Both the position numbers and the translations under genes were made by a program. Under the pieces are notes generated by a model. It made no database searches and was not told the DNA's origin. It was given only the letters and a program-made list of their open reading frames with translations. A DNA stretch of 64,000 nt from Rhizophagus clarus (lineage: Eukaryota > Glomeromycota > Glomeromycetes > Glomerales > Glomeraceae), in the NCBI GenBank assembly GCA_015698045.1, contig BLAL01000034.1, forward strand, positions 186,001-250,000, in the 5' to 3' direction. The number at the start of each line of letters is the position of its first letter. Positions within the stretch are counted from its first letter, which is position 1. This document shows, in pieces, positions 1 through 12,269 of this stretch.

Positions 1-170
1 TGTAGCTTTATGTATGTAACAGTAAGTATTCACTTGAGTTACATGATAAACTCGATATGGGATTAAAATTTAAAATACTCTTCCCTGTTCTGAAAACTTT
101 GTTTTTTTTTCTTAAAATAAATAAATAATTTTTTTCTAAGAAATTTGAAGTCGTTATAATTTGTTTCATT

Positions 171-2340
171 ATGTCTTATGGCAAAAATGAATTAGTTAAT
201 ACCGCAATTAAAAGAGCATTTGCATTAGTAGATTATAATATTTATAATGATACGCATAAACGATATGAATTTAAAAAACAAACAATTCTTACTGATGAAT
301 CACTTACAGAAAATGAAAAAAATGAAGCAATAATATTAATAACTAAAGCTTATGATGCTGATAAAATTACTTTTAATGAAGGTATGACAAGAATTTGTGA
401 AATTTGTAATCAAAAATGTTTAGCTACATTATATTGTGAACATAGTGTTCGAAATTATTTAAAAGCAAATTTTTTAAATTGGACATCTGGAAATGAGAAT
501 ATTGATAATTTAATACAAGAATGTCAAATTAATACTTTCAAGCCAAATAGAATAGTAGAATGGGTTCCATATAATAATTTAAAAAATATTAAATATCTAG
601 CAAAAGGTGGATTCTCTGAAATTTATACAGCAAACTGGATTGAAGGACATTTTATTGAATGGGACTCTAAAGAACAACAATTAAAAAGATTTGGAAATCA
701 AATAATAGTACTTAAAAGGTTAGAAAATGTTGAAAATGCAAATCATAGTTGGCTTGAAGAGGTTAGTAATATATTTGTATTAAACGGATAAATGATAAAA
801 TTTACTTAAATATTTTTTTTTTATAGGCTAAATCACATTTAATTATAAGTAATAAATGGCCAGATATTGTTCAATGTTATGGATTAACACAAGATCCATC
901 AAATGGAGATTATATGCTTGTAATGAATAAATTGAATATAGATTTAAGAAAATATTTACAACAAAATCATTACAAACTTACATGGAAGGAAAGAATTAGT
1001 ATTATTAATGATGTAACTATGGCACTTTCAAGGATTCATGATGAGAAAGCAATTCATAGAGATTTGCATTCTGGCAACATATTATTTAAAACTGAAACAT
1101 TTCGCATTAGTGATCTTGGATTCTGTGGACCAGTAGATAAACCATTAAAAAGTATATATGGAAATCTTCCTTATATAGCACCCGAGGTTATTATTGGAAA
1201 AGAACAGACTTATGAATCTGATATTTATAGTATTGCAATGCTTATGTGGGAAATTTCATCTGGACAACCACCATTTATTAATTATGAACATAATTATGAT
1301 CTTGCTATGAATATTATTAATGGTATAAGACCAAAAATTGGTTCAGGAACTCCTTTAAAATATGAAAATTTAATGAAACAATGTTGGGATGCTGACCCAT
1401 CAAATAGACCTAATATTGAAACACTTCGGAACAAAATAAGAGAACTTAATTTATTTTATCAAAATAAATCAAATGATCAAACAGAAGAAAATAATAATAA
1501 TTTAGAAATAAATAATAATGTTAATAATTCGGAAAATTCTATTAGTACAAGTAAAGTTCATCAAATTTGAAAATCTCCCAGAACCAAGAAATGCAACTGA
1601 AGGTATTAAATTAATTATAAATTTTTTTGTTAATTAATGAAAAAAATGCTAATATCAATGCTTTGCTTATATAATTAATGATATTTTTTTCACTTGAAAC
1701 AACAATAGAAGAATTAGAAGGTACGATTATTTTTATTTATAAGTGATTCAAATGATTATCTAATAAATTATTACTATATAGTATTTTATAGTAAATCACT
1801 TGACTTTCATATTCCTGATAATAGTAAGTATTTTTAGATTTATATTAAATCGTTATAAAACAAAATTCGTTTATCCATTTTACTTTATTTAGTTGATGAT
1901 TTTGATAAACTGAATAATCAGAAGAATAGTTTATCAAATAAAACTATTCAGCTGGTAGCAAAGAATTAACTAAAATATCTAAAAGTAATTCAAAGAATGG
2001 TAGGTAAATTAACATAATTTTATTCAAATTTTTAGATATTCAAGATGATCATAAAAGAGAAACAATGAAACTAAAAGTAAAGAAAAATGATATTAACTTT
2101 GATGGTTTGTGAAATTACCTAACTTATATATTATTAATAATAAAATTTTGTATGAATTTTTTAATTCTAATTTTATTTTATAGATGAAGATGAAATATAT
2201 AATAATCCAAATCTTCATTCAGAAGAACAAAATGAATTGGAACTTCCTGATGGTAATAATTAAAAAATTATTGCATAATTTTTATTTAACATTAGATAAC
2301 TCAATCTTTCTTTCTTTTTCATCAAATTTTAGATATTTAA
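171..2340 (+). CDS. TKL-like protein kinase, Rhizophagus-expanded family, 3' exons out of frame
   Basis: Predicted cytosolic Ser/Thr or Tyr kinase of the TKL-like group. Exon 1 (171-761) starts at the first ATG after an AT-rich leader and holds an N-terminal region with a CxxC...C..C..H cluster (CEICNQKC), then EWVPYNNL and the glycine loop AKGGFSEIY. A GT-AG intron (762-826) joins in phase 0 to exon 2, which carries the catalytic loop HRDLHSGNIL, a DLG metal-binding motif in place of DFG, and APE. Further exons can be read at 709-offset positions 1709-1720 (a 12-base microexon), 1782-1823, 1893-1999, 2036-2104, 2184-2252 and 2333-2340, giving the acidic tail usual in this family. Two single-base indels (near 1565, and near 1950) put these exons out of frame, so the first stop is at 1568-1570. 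The kinase domain itself is uninterrupted. Function and substrate are unknown; kinase identity is secure. Confidence 0.85.
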
Positions 2341-3460
2341 ATACTGATAAATATATAAATAACATTAATGTTATTATATTTATAATATTTTCTCATTATT
2401 ATTATAAAATTGTTTAAACACTAAGATTAGAGTAATAATAAAAGATTTCTTTCAATTTTCTTAGTTTGTAATTTAAATAATTTTTCCATGTGTATCTTAT
2501 CCAAATTATTATATTGAAATTTTAAAATAAGAATTATTCTTAATCTCCATCCATAAAAAATTATGAAGATCTTGCTTCTTTATGGTATATTATTTATATT
2601 GCAAACGACAAATAAAATCTGTATAGGATTTCGAAAACTTTAAATAAATATTCAAGTTACTTATTTGTTTAAAATCTTCATAATGATATTACATTGCAAA
2701 TAAGTTTTACAGCAGTATATCACATAGGAAGTAAAATAAATATGAAAGTGTTTTAATTGAGGAAAAATGAAAAATAAATTCATTGACAAAATTTGTCGTG
2801 ATTTAATTAATATGATCACATGATAGCGGTATAACCCTATATTTGGAATGTCATTTGTCACAGATGCAATTCTTGGCAAAATACTATCTATAATCTTCTC
2901 TTTAACGTAACAATAAAATATAATATGTCAAGTAAGAACTTTATTTCTAGTAATTTCTACCATAATTAAATAAAATATAATCATGGTAAAGATTCTTTTA
3001 CTATATCATGGATACTACTATTTCAATTATTTGTTGAAGTAAACTGACGATTGACATTTGACACCATTTAAGCCAAGTAATAGATTGTATGTTTTGGGTG
3101 GTGTGGATTTAAATTTCCAATTCATTAAAAGAATTTTTTACCTTGATGTTTCTGTGCCATTTAATACCCAAGAATTATCATGATAAGACTTATCGAATGT
3201 TAACTTGGTTCCACTTGCACATTATTCTGAACATCAGTTAATGGTGATGCTAACAATCATACACTATTTTTATTTGGAGAAAATACAACTGATCAAACAA
3301 TGGATTTGACTCAGAAAATATTTTTATAGAATCCATCAATAGCCAGAATTGATTTGATCAGAAAAATAGATTAACAGACATTATTGATTATAATAGAAAG
3401 CTTTCTTTATAGGACGGAGCTACTGCTGGTGATGCTACGAATGACATGCTTATTTTCGAT
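2341..3460. other. Intergenic, no gene seen
   Basis: AT-rich sequence between the kinase gene and terminal-repeat copy A1. Short open frames occur (for example minus strand 2661-2879), but they show no domain, no splice-supported extension and no similarity to anything else in the window. Confidence 0.6.
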
Positions 3461-3467
3461 ACAATAA

Positions 3468-4205
3468 ACCTATATAGGACAAAAAGGGGGTTCTGGAACA
3501 AGATTTCCAAATAGGTATAATTAGTGTAAGCCTCTCCCAGCTTATTTCCCAATATACGAAATTTATGTAATCTTTTAAGATCCAAATTTATTTTCAAGAC
3601 CAGGAAATATATCGAAATACGATATTGAATTTAAGTTTTAAATCAAGCTGGGGCATAAATTTTGCTAACATATCCTTTTACCAAATTTTTTAGTTTTCAA
3701 GTTAAAGGAGATAACCATCTTTGTTAACGCGCTAGCCTGATTTTAATCCCAAATAATATAACAAAAAAAAGTATGCTATATTGCTTGGGTTTAGAAAAGG
3801 CCAAGAGCATCGAGGACTGAAGTGTTCGAGCATGCTCGCAGGCTGTAAATGCAAGCCCATTTTGCATATCAGATTTTATGTTATCCTAGAATTAATTCTA
3901 AAACTGATTTATAGTTGTAAACAAAGATCAAATTTTAGTACCACGACTAAAGTGAGGGTACCAAAATCTTGAATAATAGAAAGTAAATCAAAAGGGCCAT
4001 TAAACCTATTCTAGTAAACCAATAATTTCTTGATATACAGAAAATCATTCTAGAGCCAATTCTTTACCAAAATACTGGGACAAAAAGTCATACGAAAAAA
4101 AATGTCTCACCTCTGTGGTATCAAAATTTCTGGATATACAAAGATTAAGAATACCAAAATTTTGTCGCAAGGTACCAAAATTTTAATAGCTTAGCTGACA
4201 TTCTG
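3468..4205 (+). repeat. Terminal-repeat copy of element A1 (left end)
   Basis: This stretch matches the left terminal repeat of element A2 (24290-24965) in the same orientation and the right one (36122-36830) in inverse orientation. Shared blocks include the stretch around AGTGTAAGCCTCTCCCAGCT, the stretch around CAAGTTAAAGGAGATAACCA, and the inner block with TTGATATACAGAAAA. It sits directly upstream of PolB copy A1, as expected for the end of the same element. No matching right end of A1 is found before the Crinkler cluster, so A1 is truncated. Open frames inside it (3388-3597 minus, 3781-3972 plus) are shadows. Confidence 0.75.
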
Positions 4206-4353
4206 AAAAGCCTTAGAGCGCAACCTCTAATAGTGTTTAGAGACATAAAACTTATAGGGTATATAATTAATTAATTAAAGAAAGAAATTTTATAAGTATT
4301 ATATAGTATTGCAACTACTATAATTAAAGAATGAAATTATATAAGCATTATAT

Positions 4354-7300
4354 AATGGTTATTCATACTTGTTATAAATGTGGTAAAAACTTTCTCAAAT
4401 TATGGAAACTTAGACGTCATCAAAAAAAACAATTTCAATGTTGTCAAAAAATTATACCTAAGGTTATTTAACCTTTACCTGCCCCATTAGTTCCACCTAT
4501 CATTCAATCACCCAAAAATCAAGAGAATGATCCCAAAACAGGTCCCAGCCCATCAACCCAAGCAAATAGAGAAGAGCAGGCAGGATCTAGCGAGGTCATT
4601 CAAGGTAAGTTTATTGATAGGCATGCAAGAAAGCCTAGAGAGCATATGAAAACATGGGGTGCCAGATTACGCCGAAGATAGTTTGAAGTTACTGGCGAAG
4701 AACTTGATTTGCCACTAAACTTAAAGAATGTCAGCGTCTACATCATGAACTATTACAAGCTGATGATGAGACTTTCAAGGAAAATATTCCTCAAGAGGTA
4801 GGACTTAGCGAAGTTGAGCGACAAGACGCTCAAGAGCAAGATACAATCCCAAAGAAACCTACTCAGGAGGATATTATCTTTAAAGAATGTCCAGTTGGAA
4901 GGGATCTAGAAAGACCGCATAAAAATCGTTCTTTAATAAACAAATGGGTGGGCAAAATTCCCCATCCAGATGATAATCCAACATATACTTTTATTCAACA
5001 AATAGCTAAGCCAGAAGAATATAAAAAATTGCCATACATGCCTCAACTTATAGTAGGATTAATTCGTCTAAAAATAAAGGAAGTTTTTCAAGCAGAGCTT
5101 TGTAAAAAAGATCAAATAAAATCAGCCATAGTAGCATTGTGCCGATATTCAATTACTAAAAGAAAGCCAGATGATACAAGCGAACTAGCAGAAGTAGAGA
5201 AATATCATAGAGGAAATATGCGACCAATTCTTTTAGAAGAGGATATAGAAGAGCACATAACCAAAACTATTGGGGAAATAGATGTGCAAATTGAGGAAAC
5301 ATTAAAGAAAGGATCTGGTTATATTCTCAAACGAATTTTTGAAATATATATTGAGACATATACACTTCGTAGAGTCCTTGGAGGGTCTTACATCCCTACT
5401 CCCAAGAAATTAGCTAATACAAAGAGTACAATCAATCCAGATAATCAAGGTCTCATTAATCCAGAAATGAATAGGACTTCAGAAAGATGTCTTCAAGGTG
5501 CATTGGGTGCATATTTTGCTCATCAGGATGGACATACAGATCATCTAGAACGAATCTTTCGAGCTAGAAAATACAAACCCTATTTAGATATTGTTAAGTT
5601 AGATGGTATCCCAATGCCCACTCCCATCTGTTCACGTATATTTGATAAAATTGAGAAGATGAATCCAGATATCTTCATCAGTATCTGGGGATGGAATGAA
5701 GAATCGGCCACCCCAAAACCTGTAATAGCTAGTAAAAACTTTAAAAGAAAACATTGTTAGACGAATGATTTGCATTTACTTAATGATGAATATTAACATT
5801 ACTGCGCTACAAATGATCGACGTAGTATATAAAGTATATTAAGTATATTTAGTATATTTAGTATATATTTCTTATATATCATTTATAGTATATATAGTAT
5901 ATATAGTATTTATTTCTTATATTTCTTTTATTATTTAAATTTCTTATATATTATTTATTATATTTATATCTTTTATATCTTATATTATTTATATATTTGA
6001 ATGAAGTTCAATTTGTATAAATATTTTGAATATTCGCTCAAAAAAATAAAGGAAAAAAAGACAAAGTTGTTTATAAAAAAGTTGTAATTGCAAGTGTTAT
6101 AAGATTGCCTTATTGTATAAGTTGTTAACGTACCTACAACTAATAAAGATACATTTCAATTATCGAATACACTGCCTTTTAGCATGTAAGGAATTGATTG
6201 GAATACTTCATAGCTAGTGTCTCCCTGAAGATATTCATAATTCACTACTCGACGGACTGAGCTGGTGAACAACATAAAATTCGATTATTGGCTCTTACAT
6301 ATATTATCAAATCTAAGAATGGAAATAAATACGGGCAAAAGAATCACTTTCTCTGGATCAAAAATCATAGCAGATTAATATATGGGGATATTGCGCATAA
6401 AGAAAAGAAGTATTTATGTGACGGATGCTTTCAAAGCTGGCCTTCTGAAAAAACTCTAGAACGTCATTTAGAATGGTGTCCAGGATTACATGAAAAGGCA
6501 CCCCCAGAGAGTTGCAATACCAGTAAAAGGGGTTAATGATTTTGAGGGGTTCAAAAACTATGGTAGGATGATCAATGCCCCATGTGTCATCATAGCTGAT
6601 TTCGAGGCTGACAACAAGAAGTGTGATGAAGCATATGGTGGAAGCATGCGAAAACTAGCTGAACAGAAGGCTAATAGTTTCTGCTACCTGGTTCACTGGA
6701 TTGATACTGGAGATGTATGGGGTCCATTTCTATACAGAGGAGAAAATGCCACCCAAGAATTTGTTCAAAGAATTGATCAGGAATTGGTCAAAATCAATGA
6801 AGTCCTAGCTATCAAGCATGAGCGACAAGTGACTGAAGAAGATAAAAAGAAATTCGCCAAAGCTGATACCTGTTGGATCTGTAAAGGTAAGTTCGCTATA
6901 GATACAGAGGAAATTGAGCGCTTAGAAGATAAAATAACCTATCTTAAAGAGAAGCTAAAAAACTTTAAAAAAGAGTCAGCAGAATATAATGACATCCAAA
7001 CAACTATTGATAAGGCAACTAAAGCTATTGCCAGCAAAAAAGCTAAGGCTAATAAGGTTTGGGATCATTGCTATATCACAGGTAAGTTTCGTGGATCAGC
7101 TCATAGGGATTGCAATCTCAAACTCCAGATTCAAGCTTGAAAGACCCCAATCCCAGTTATCTTCCACAACTTGCGGGATTATGATTCTTACTTGGTTTGT
7201 GATTCTCACTTGGTTTGTGAATCTGTTGGACGATCAGCTAATGCTCTTCATATCCAAGTCATAGCTGAAACATTTGAGCGATATAAGTCTATGAAAGTAG

Positions 7301-9418
7301 ATCAGCTCAAATATATCGATAACCAGCAGTTCATAAACAATAGCTTGGCGAATCTCACAAAAAACTTGGGTAACAACCACCCAATTACTAGCCAGCACTT
7401 TAAAGACTTTACTCCTGGCCAAATTTCTCTAGCAACTCGTAAGGGAATATATTGTTATAACTATATCAATTTTCAAGATAGATTCTTGGAGACTGAACTC
7501 CCACCAATTCACGAATTTACTACAACTCTAAAAGGGAAGATCTCACAGGAAGACTACCACCATGCACAAAAAGTATAGAAAACATGTGGTTGTAAAAATC
7601 TAGGTGAGTACCATGATCTTTATCTTAAAATTGACGTACTTTCTTTTGCAGATGTCTAGACCCAATTCCGAAAGACATGTATAAAATATTATGAACTCGA
7701 TTCCAGCCACTATGTCTCTGCCCATCCTTATCCTGGGATGCTATGCTCAAGAAAACTGGGGTTAAGATCGAGTTATTTACAGATATGTCTATGCATGACT
7801 TCATTGAAAAGGTCAAGAGAGATGGCATCTCTAAGGCTTGTAAGCGATATTTCAAAGCCAATAATCCCAAGATGGGTCAGGCATTCAACCTATCCAAACC
7901 CACATCATGGATATCATATGTAGATGCAAACAATCTTTATGGCTGGGCTATGAGTCAGTTCTTACCTATTGGAAATTATCAATGGGAAGCTAATCAGGAA
8001 TACCTTCTAAAAAACCCTGCTATGCAAAAGAAATATCTCGAAAAAATTCTTAAAACTAAGGCAAATGCCCCATGCAGATATTTCTTAAATATTAAGTCTC
8101 ACTTCCCTCTCAAGACCCATGATTATTTGAGAGACTTACCCCCAGCCGTGGAGAATGTCGCAGTAGGAAAGGATTGGCTTAGCTCATATAATGAGGAGCT
8201 TGTAAATAACTTGGATGGAGGATGCTTCTCTAAGACGGAAAAGTTAGTCCCTCATCTTGGTCTGAGAAAGGATTATATCATCCATTACCTAGAGCTCCAA
8301 TACTATGTAAAATTAGGCATGGTTATAGACGAAGTTTCAGAGATCCTTTCCTTTGACCAGACTAACTGGCTTGTCCCATATATTGCATTTAATACTGAGA
8401 AATGACAAGGGTCTAAGAATACCTTTGAAAAAGACTTCTTCAAGCTCATGAATAACTCAGTATATGGTAAGACTATGGAGAATGTTCGCAAATACCAGGA
8501 TGTCAAGCTCATGAAGATGAATAATGAGCGAGATGAAAAGGCTTTCTTGAAGAAAATCAGTAGCCCAAGATTCAAGTATGACCATCCGCTTGGAGATACA
8601 CTAGCAGGAGTACATATGGGAAAGGCTAGTGTGACTCTCAATAAGCCCATCATTGTTGGAGCATCAGTCTTAGGTCTTAGTAAACTCCACATGTACCACT
8701 TCTGGTATGGATATGTAAAGGAGAGATATGGCGATAATGCTCAGCTTGGCTATATGGATACAGATTCCTTTATAATTCTAATTATGACTGAGGATATTTA
8801 CAAAGATATGGCCGAGCGACCAGATATATTCGATTTCAATAATTCCAAAACTATTGGGCTATTCAAGGATGAGTCCCCTGGCAGTGTGATTACAGAATCT
8901 TTTCACATTCGAGCCAAGTCTTACCATTATGTCTTAGCCGATAAGTCTACAAGGTCTAAACATAAGAGGGTTAGTAAAAAGGGTATGGAAGAAATGGCAA
9001 TAGACACATATATGCCAAGCTTGTTAGCTTCACTAACAGATGATCCAATAGATAAGTCTTCACTATTAGAGCAAGAAGCTATGCGAACTAATGCAGACCC
9101 CATGACTCTAATCTATCGAGACTGTCTCTTTGGTAAGGAAGTATTCCATGCCAAGAATGTTGGTTTCTGATCAAAGGACCACATATTATCTCTGGTCGAG
9201 TCTGAGAAAAAGGCACTCGGTCCCATAAATACTAAGGACTGGATCCTATCTGATGGGATTACCCTTTACCATATTTCCATTGGCGCAATATGGTATATAA
9301 GAATATGGTCAAATATGGTGTTTCCCATGAGAAGGCTGAAAAAAGAGCTATGAAGATCAAGCTCCCAGAGAAATATCAAAATGAATGTGTATCCCATATA
9401 TCTAGCTGTCAGCAATAA
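4354..9418 (+). pseudogene. Family B DNA polymerase of Polinton/Maverick type, copy A1, decayed
   Basis: Replicative DNA polymerase of a large DNA transposon. It begins with a C2H2-like zinc finger (CYKCGKNF...LRRH, about 4372-4430), then a long region also present in copy A2, a second zinc finger (CDGCFQSW...HLEWC, about 6418-6480), the exonuclease motif ADFEAD (about 6595), an endonuclease VII-like insert (CWICKGKF...WDHC...GKF..SAHRDCN, about 6870-7120), and HNLRDYDS. Palm motifs follow: A (YVDANNLYGW, 7918), B (MNNSVYGKTME, 8448) and C (MDTDSF, 8755). It is inactivated by several frameshifts and stops: in-frame TGA at 7138, TAG at 7576 and 7658, TGA at 8403 and 9168, and a 517-base LTR insertion at 5755. 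Family assignment is secure; protein priming is inferred from the family. Compare copy A2 at 31201-35742. Confidence 0.85.
5755..6271 (+). mobile_element. Solo LTR inserted in PolB copy A1
   Basis: A 517-base insertion interrupts the polymerase between the codons for KNFKRKH and IRLLAL. Copy A2 is uninterrupted at the same point (near 34284). The insert starts TGTTAG, ends GAACA, and is flanked by ACAT on both sides (AACAT if one end base is shared), as a retrotransposon LTR with a 4-5 bp target duplication would be. It contains runs of AGTATATTT-like repeats and an AATAAAG signal near 6141. The TGTT...AACA ends and 5-bp duplication suggest a Ty1/copia type, but no internal retrotransposon genes are present. 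Strand is arbitrary. Confidence 0.7.
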
Positions 9419-9469
9419 GCTAGATAGTAATCTGAGAACTCAAACCAGTTCAGAGTAGTGAAGGTAAGA

Positions 9470-9676
9470 ATGGAAAACGAGTGCTAAGCTAAAAGGATCC
9501 CAGAGGGACCAAGTAAAAAAGATTTATCCAATAATTTACCTAGCGATCTGGAGGAGCTAACCAAAGTATTTGAGAAAAATTTGAAGGGACTAGAAAACCT
9601 TGTAAAATTGTTTAAAAGCGATGTAAGTAAAATGTTTGATAATTCTGATCCCAATTTTCCCAAGCAGTTCGATTAA
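9470..9676 (+). pseudogene. Short coiled-coil protein next to PolB, copy A1
   Basis: Homologue of the minus-strand open frame 30882-31106 of element A2; both lie just downstream of the polymerase and on its strand. It is rich in K, L and E with a heptad-like pattern (DLEELTKVFEKNLKGLENL). Copy A1 has a TAA at its sixth codon and a one-base insertion near the end, so it is broken. It may be the first exon of the downstream gene with the Crinkler-like domain, since both units recur together. No function recognised. Confidence 0.5.
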
Positions 9677-10190
9677 TGCTAGTCCAGAGAAATGATCATC
9701 ATCTCAGAAGAATTGCTGAGCCATGCACTGCACCTTCGGCCAAATTGTGCGACAAAATAAATTTTTTTCCCAAACAATCATGAGAAAATGTAAAAGAATA
9801 TCTACAAGCAACACAGGACCAGCTCTAAAAGTAAATATTAACGTCAAAAGCATATGTTATGGAGGGCTGAGGGACTCGCAATTTCGAGATCTACAAAAAC
9901 TAACTACCTTTGTGTCTCTCCGGTAGATCTACATGTGAAAAGGTAAGAGGATTCTATTTACATGTGTTTTCATAGAGCTCTTGGCATCATACGACAATGC
10001 TAATTACTATTCTTATCTCCTTATCATTTTCCCAACAGCAAGATATAAAGCATGTAGAAGTATGTGGAAGTTCAACCAACTTTCTGCAAAAAACTTTCTC
10101 GTAAAATAACACAAAACAAGGTATGTATATGCCAGAAGTTGTATATGTATGAGAGCTCATTTTTTTTCTCATCATGGGCCCTGTATTTAG

Positions 10191-10484
10191 GAAAGCAAGA
10201 TGACCTATATTACTCTCAATTGTTTTATCGTCCCGGTGGAGGATTTTAATAATGTCCAATGTAATGCGGTACATCACACGATTATAATTAGTACAGGCCA
10301 ACCGGTCAGTGTTCTTATAAATACAATTAGAGGCAGATTGGGGCTAAATGTCAAATTAAGCATTTATCAAATTCATCCCAGAAGTATTCAAGAAAAGAAA
10401 ATGGAACCGCAGGATCAGATTTCTAAATTTTTTAGTCAACAACCTCAGGCGGAATTCTTTCATGTCACTGTATATTCCTGTTAA
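10191..10484 (+). CDS. Crinkler-like ubiquitin-fold domain gene of element A1 (last exon)
   Basis: The exon starts after a TTTAG acceptor (10186-10190). It encodes about 95 residues resembling a Crinkler N-terminal domain: TYITLNCFIVP at the start, a middle LNVKLSIYQIH strand, then QISKFFSQQPQ and HVTVYSC before the stop. A preceding exon ending at a GGTATG donor near 10121 (VEVQPTFCKKL) is supported because the homologous gene in element A2 has the same arrangement (VEIESTFPHK, then the acceptor, then ITLNCIIVP). It lies downstream of PolB on the same strand in both copies, so it belongs to the element rather than to the neighbouring Crinkler cluster. Assignment rests on pattern resemblance only; the upstream exons are unclear. 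Confidence 0.5.
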   Translation, partial: ESKMTYITLNCFIVPVEDFNNVQCNAVHHTIIISTGQPVSVLINTIRGRLGLNVKLSIYQIHPRSIQEKKMEPQDQISKFFSQQPQAEFFHVTVYSC

Positions 10485-10750
10485 TAATTCGTTGCCTCTG
10501 GCAATAGCGCTATAGTAGCAAATTTTATGTATTGTAGGCCCGAGCTACTGGCAACATTTTCATTTATTTCTTTTATTTCATAAATAAAGTATTTTTATTG
10601 AACGTACATGAGAAATGGGTCACGTGTAATGATGCAATGCCTGTGTTACATAAAAACCTATATTAATGTCCAGTATTCTCTTTCCCGAATAGAAATAAAA
10701 TTTTATCTTACTCTGGAACGTAACACACTTTTTTTATCTGGCCCAAATAT

Positions 10751-10758
10751 TCCTATAA
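10751..10758 (+). promoter_or_regulatory. TATA-like box before the Crinkler pseudogene
   Basis: CTATAAAA ends eight bases before the ATG at 10766. This is very close for a TATA box to a start codon, so its role is uncertain; it may be only AT-rich leader. Confidence 0.25.
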
Positions 10759-10765
10759 AAGTGCT

Positions 10766-12269
10766 ATGTCAACTATTACACTCAGTTGTTTGGTCGTGGG
10801 TGAAAACCCTTATGAAAATGTTTTCAAAGTTGATATTGATAATAATAAGACTATCAACAGGCTCAAGGACGCTATTAAGGAGAACCAAAAGCCTTTTTTC
10901 GATAACATTGCTTCCAAAGAACTCAAGTTATGGAAAGTTGACATTTCCCTCAAAGAAGAAAACAAGAAACTTGAGCTCGTCAACACAAAAATTAACGTTA
11001 ATATCAAGGAGGACCTTGGTGGTGAGGAACTTCCACCTCTTTCGAAGATTAGCAAACACTTTCCCTCCCAGCCAGCTGACGAGCACATACATATAATTGT
11101 ACAGCGTCCTGTTGAGACGAAAGAAGTTTACTGCACCGCAACGTATGGGCGTAAGAGTGTGAATTTTCAATGGACAGTGAGCTGAGAAATGGTGTCATTG
11201 AAAAGTTTTAAGAAGAAGCTTTGTGAATATTTCACGTTTTCAGACGGGACAGAGAACGAGCATATCGTAATAGGTTGTGTAATAGATGGCGCTGGCTTGA
11301 AGAGAAAAATTTCGACAGGTAAAATGCGTAGAAAATCAGATTCGAGTTCCCAGAGTGCAATGGTAGAGAGTGATATAGTTGAGATCTAGACAGAGCGTAA
11401 AGTTATTCAGTTTTCTATCAATGAGGATTTAACAAGTATTATCTGGACTACTAACCCCAAGGTGGATCTGGAAATTGTTGTGAATACGTGTAAGTACTAT
11501 CTAGATATTTAGGATATTCACGTACCAATTCTACCAAATGTCTGATCAGTTAATTTATGCATGGCTGTTTTTGTAACGCAACAACCTTTCTCTTTGTATA
11601 TTTTCCCAAAGATGAAGGCAGTCTTCGGCTTGAAGGCAGACGATTATAACAGATTATCACTTTTTGATAGAGGTGTCAAGGATACTCCGAAAGAAATTCG
11701 AAGTTTGGTTATAAATGAATTATTAAGATTACACAAAACATCCCAACACATCACTAGCGCTAATGAAGCCACTCGTTGCAAGTTTATTTCTCGTATTATT
11801 TACGGTGTTGCATCAATCTTTGATGGTGAAGTGAAAGTCTACCCCCAATACGAAATTTCTGGAAGCCATAGAAAGGACCAGTTGATTGGGTCATAAAAGT
11901 AGGAAATACAATCATCACAGTTACCGAGGTGAAAAAGAGAACATCAATCAAGGTATTGTACAGAATGCAGTCCAACTGCAGACATCCATCCAGCATAATC
12001 CTAAAAAATGTAGCTATGATACGGCAGGTTTACATAAGGATGTAATGTATGAGATTGTATCAACTGCTGTAGATTGGGTCATAATCAAACTAGTTTCGTC
12101 TAGCTCTAAGAATAATAGTGAAGGAAAGGTAGAAGTGTTGTTGAGTTCTTTGTCACCCTCATCACTACCAATTAATAACTCTGTTTTAACCCGTGAGGAC
12201 TTGGCAAAGCCTGTCAAAAACTTGTTTGGGCAAATCAAGTGGGTGTTTGATAGTCAGATCGAATTATAG
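10766..12269 (+). pseudogene. Crinkler (CRN) protein with nuclease-like C-terminus, broken
   Basis: CRN family proteins are host-targeted or inter-organism effectors with an N-terminal ubiquitin-like domain and a toxin-like C-terminal domain. Here residues 1-115 (from ATG 10766) form the N-domain: TITLSCLVVGEN, LKDAIKEN, ELKLWKVDI, and the PADEHIHIIV end. The same frame continues to 11896 through four stops (TGA 11183, TAG 11387, TAG near 11510, TGA near 11540). Then come two frame changes, near 11870-11890 and again near 11940. The C-terminal part shows QYE, GPVDWVI and a TEVKK motif followed by QNAVQLQ, consistent with a PD-(D/E)xK-type nuclease fold as in other Rhizophagus Crinklers. All four stops lie in one frame, so decay was mostly by substitution. 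Family assignment is firm. Confidence 0.8.

Noticed and set aside
8400..9171. A variant genetic code (TGA as Trp or Arg) in the elements
   Set aside because: Only two TGAs are shared; others, with TAA and TAG, differ between copies, and intact genes such as the helicase use TGA-free frames. Inherited mutation is simpler.
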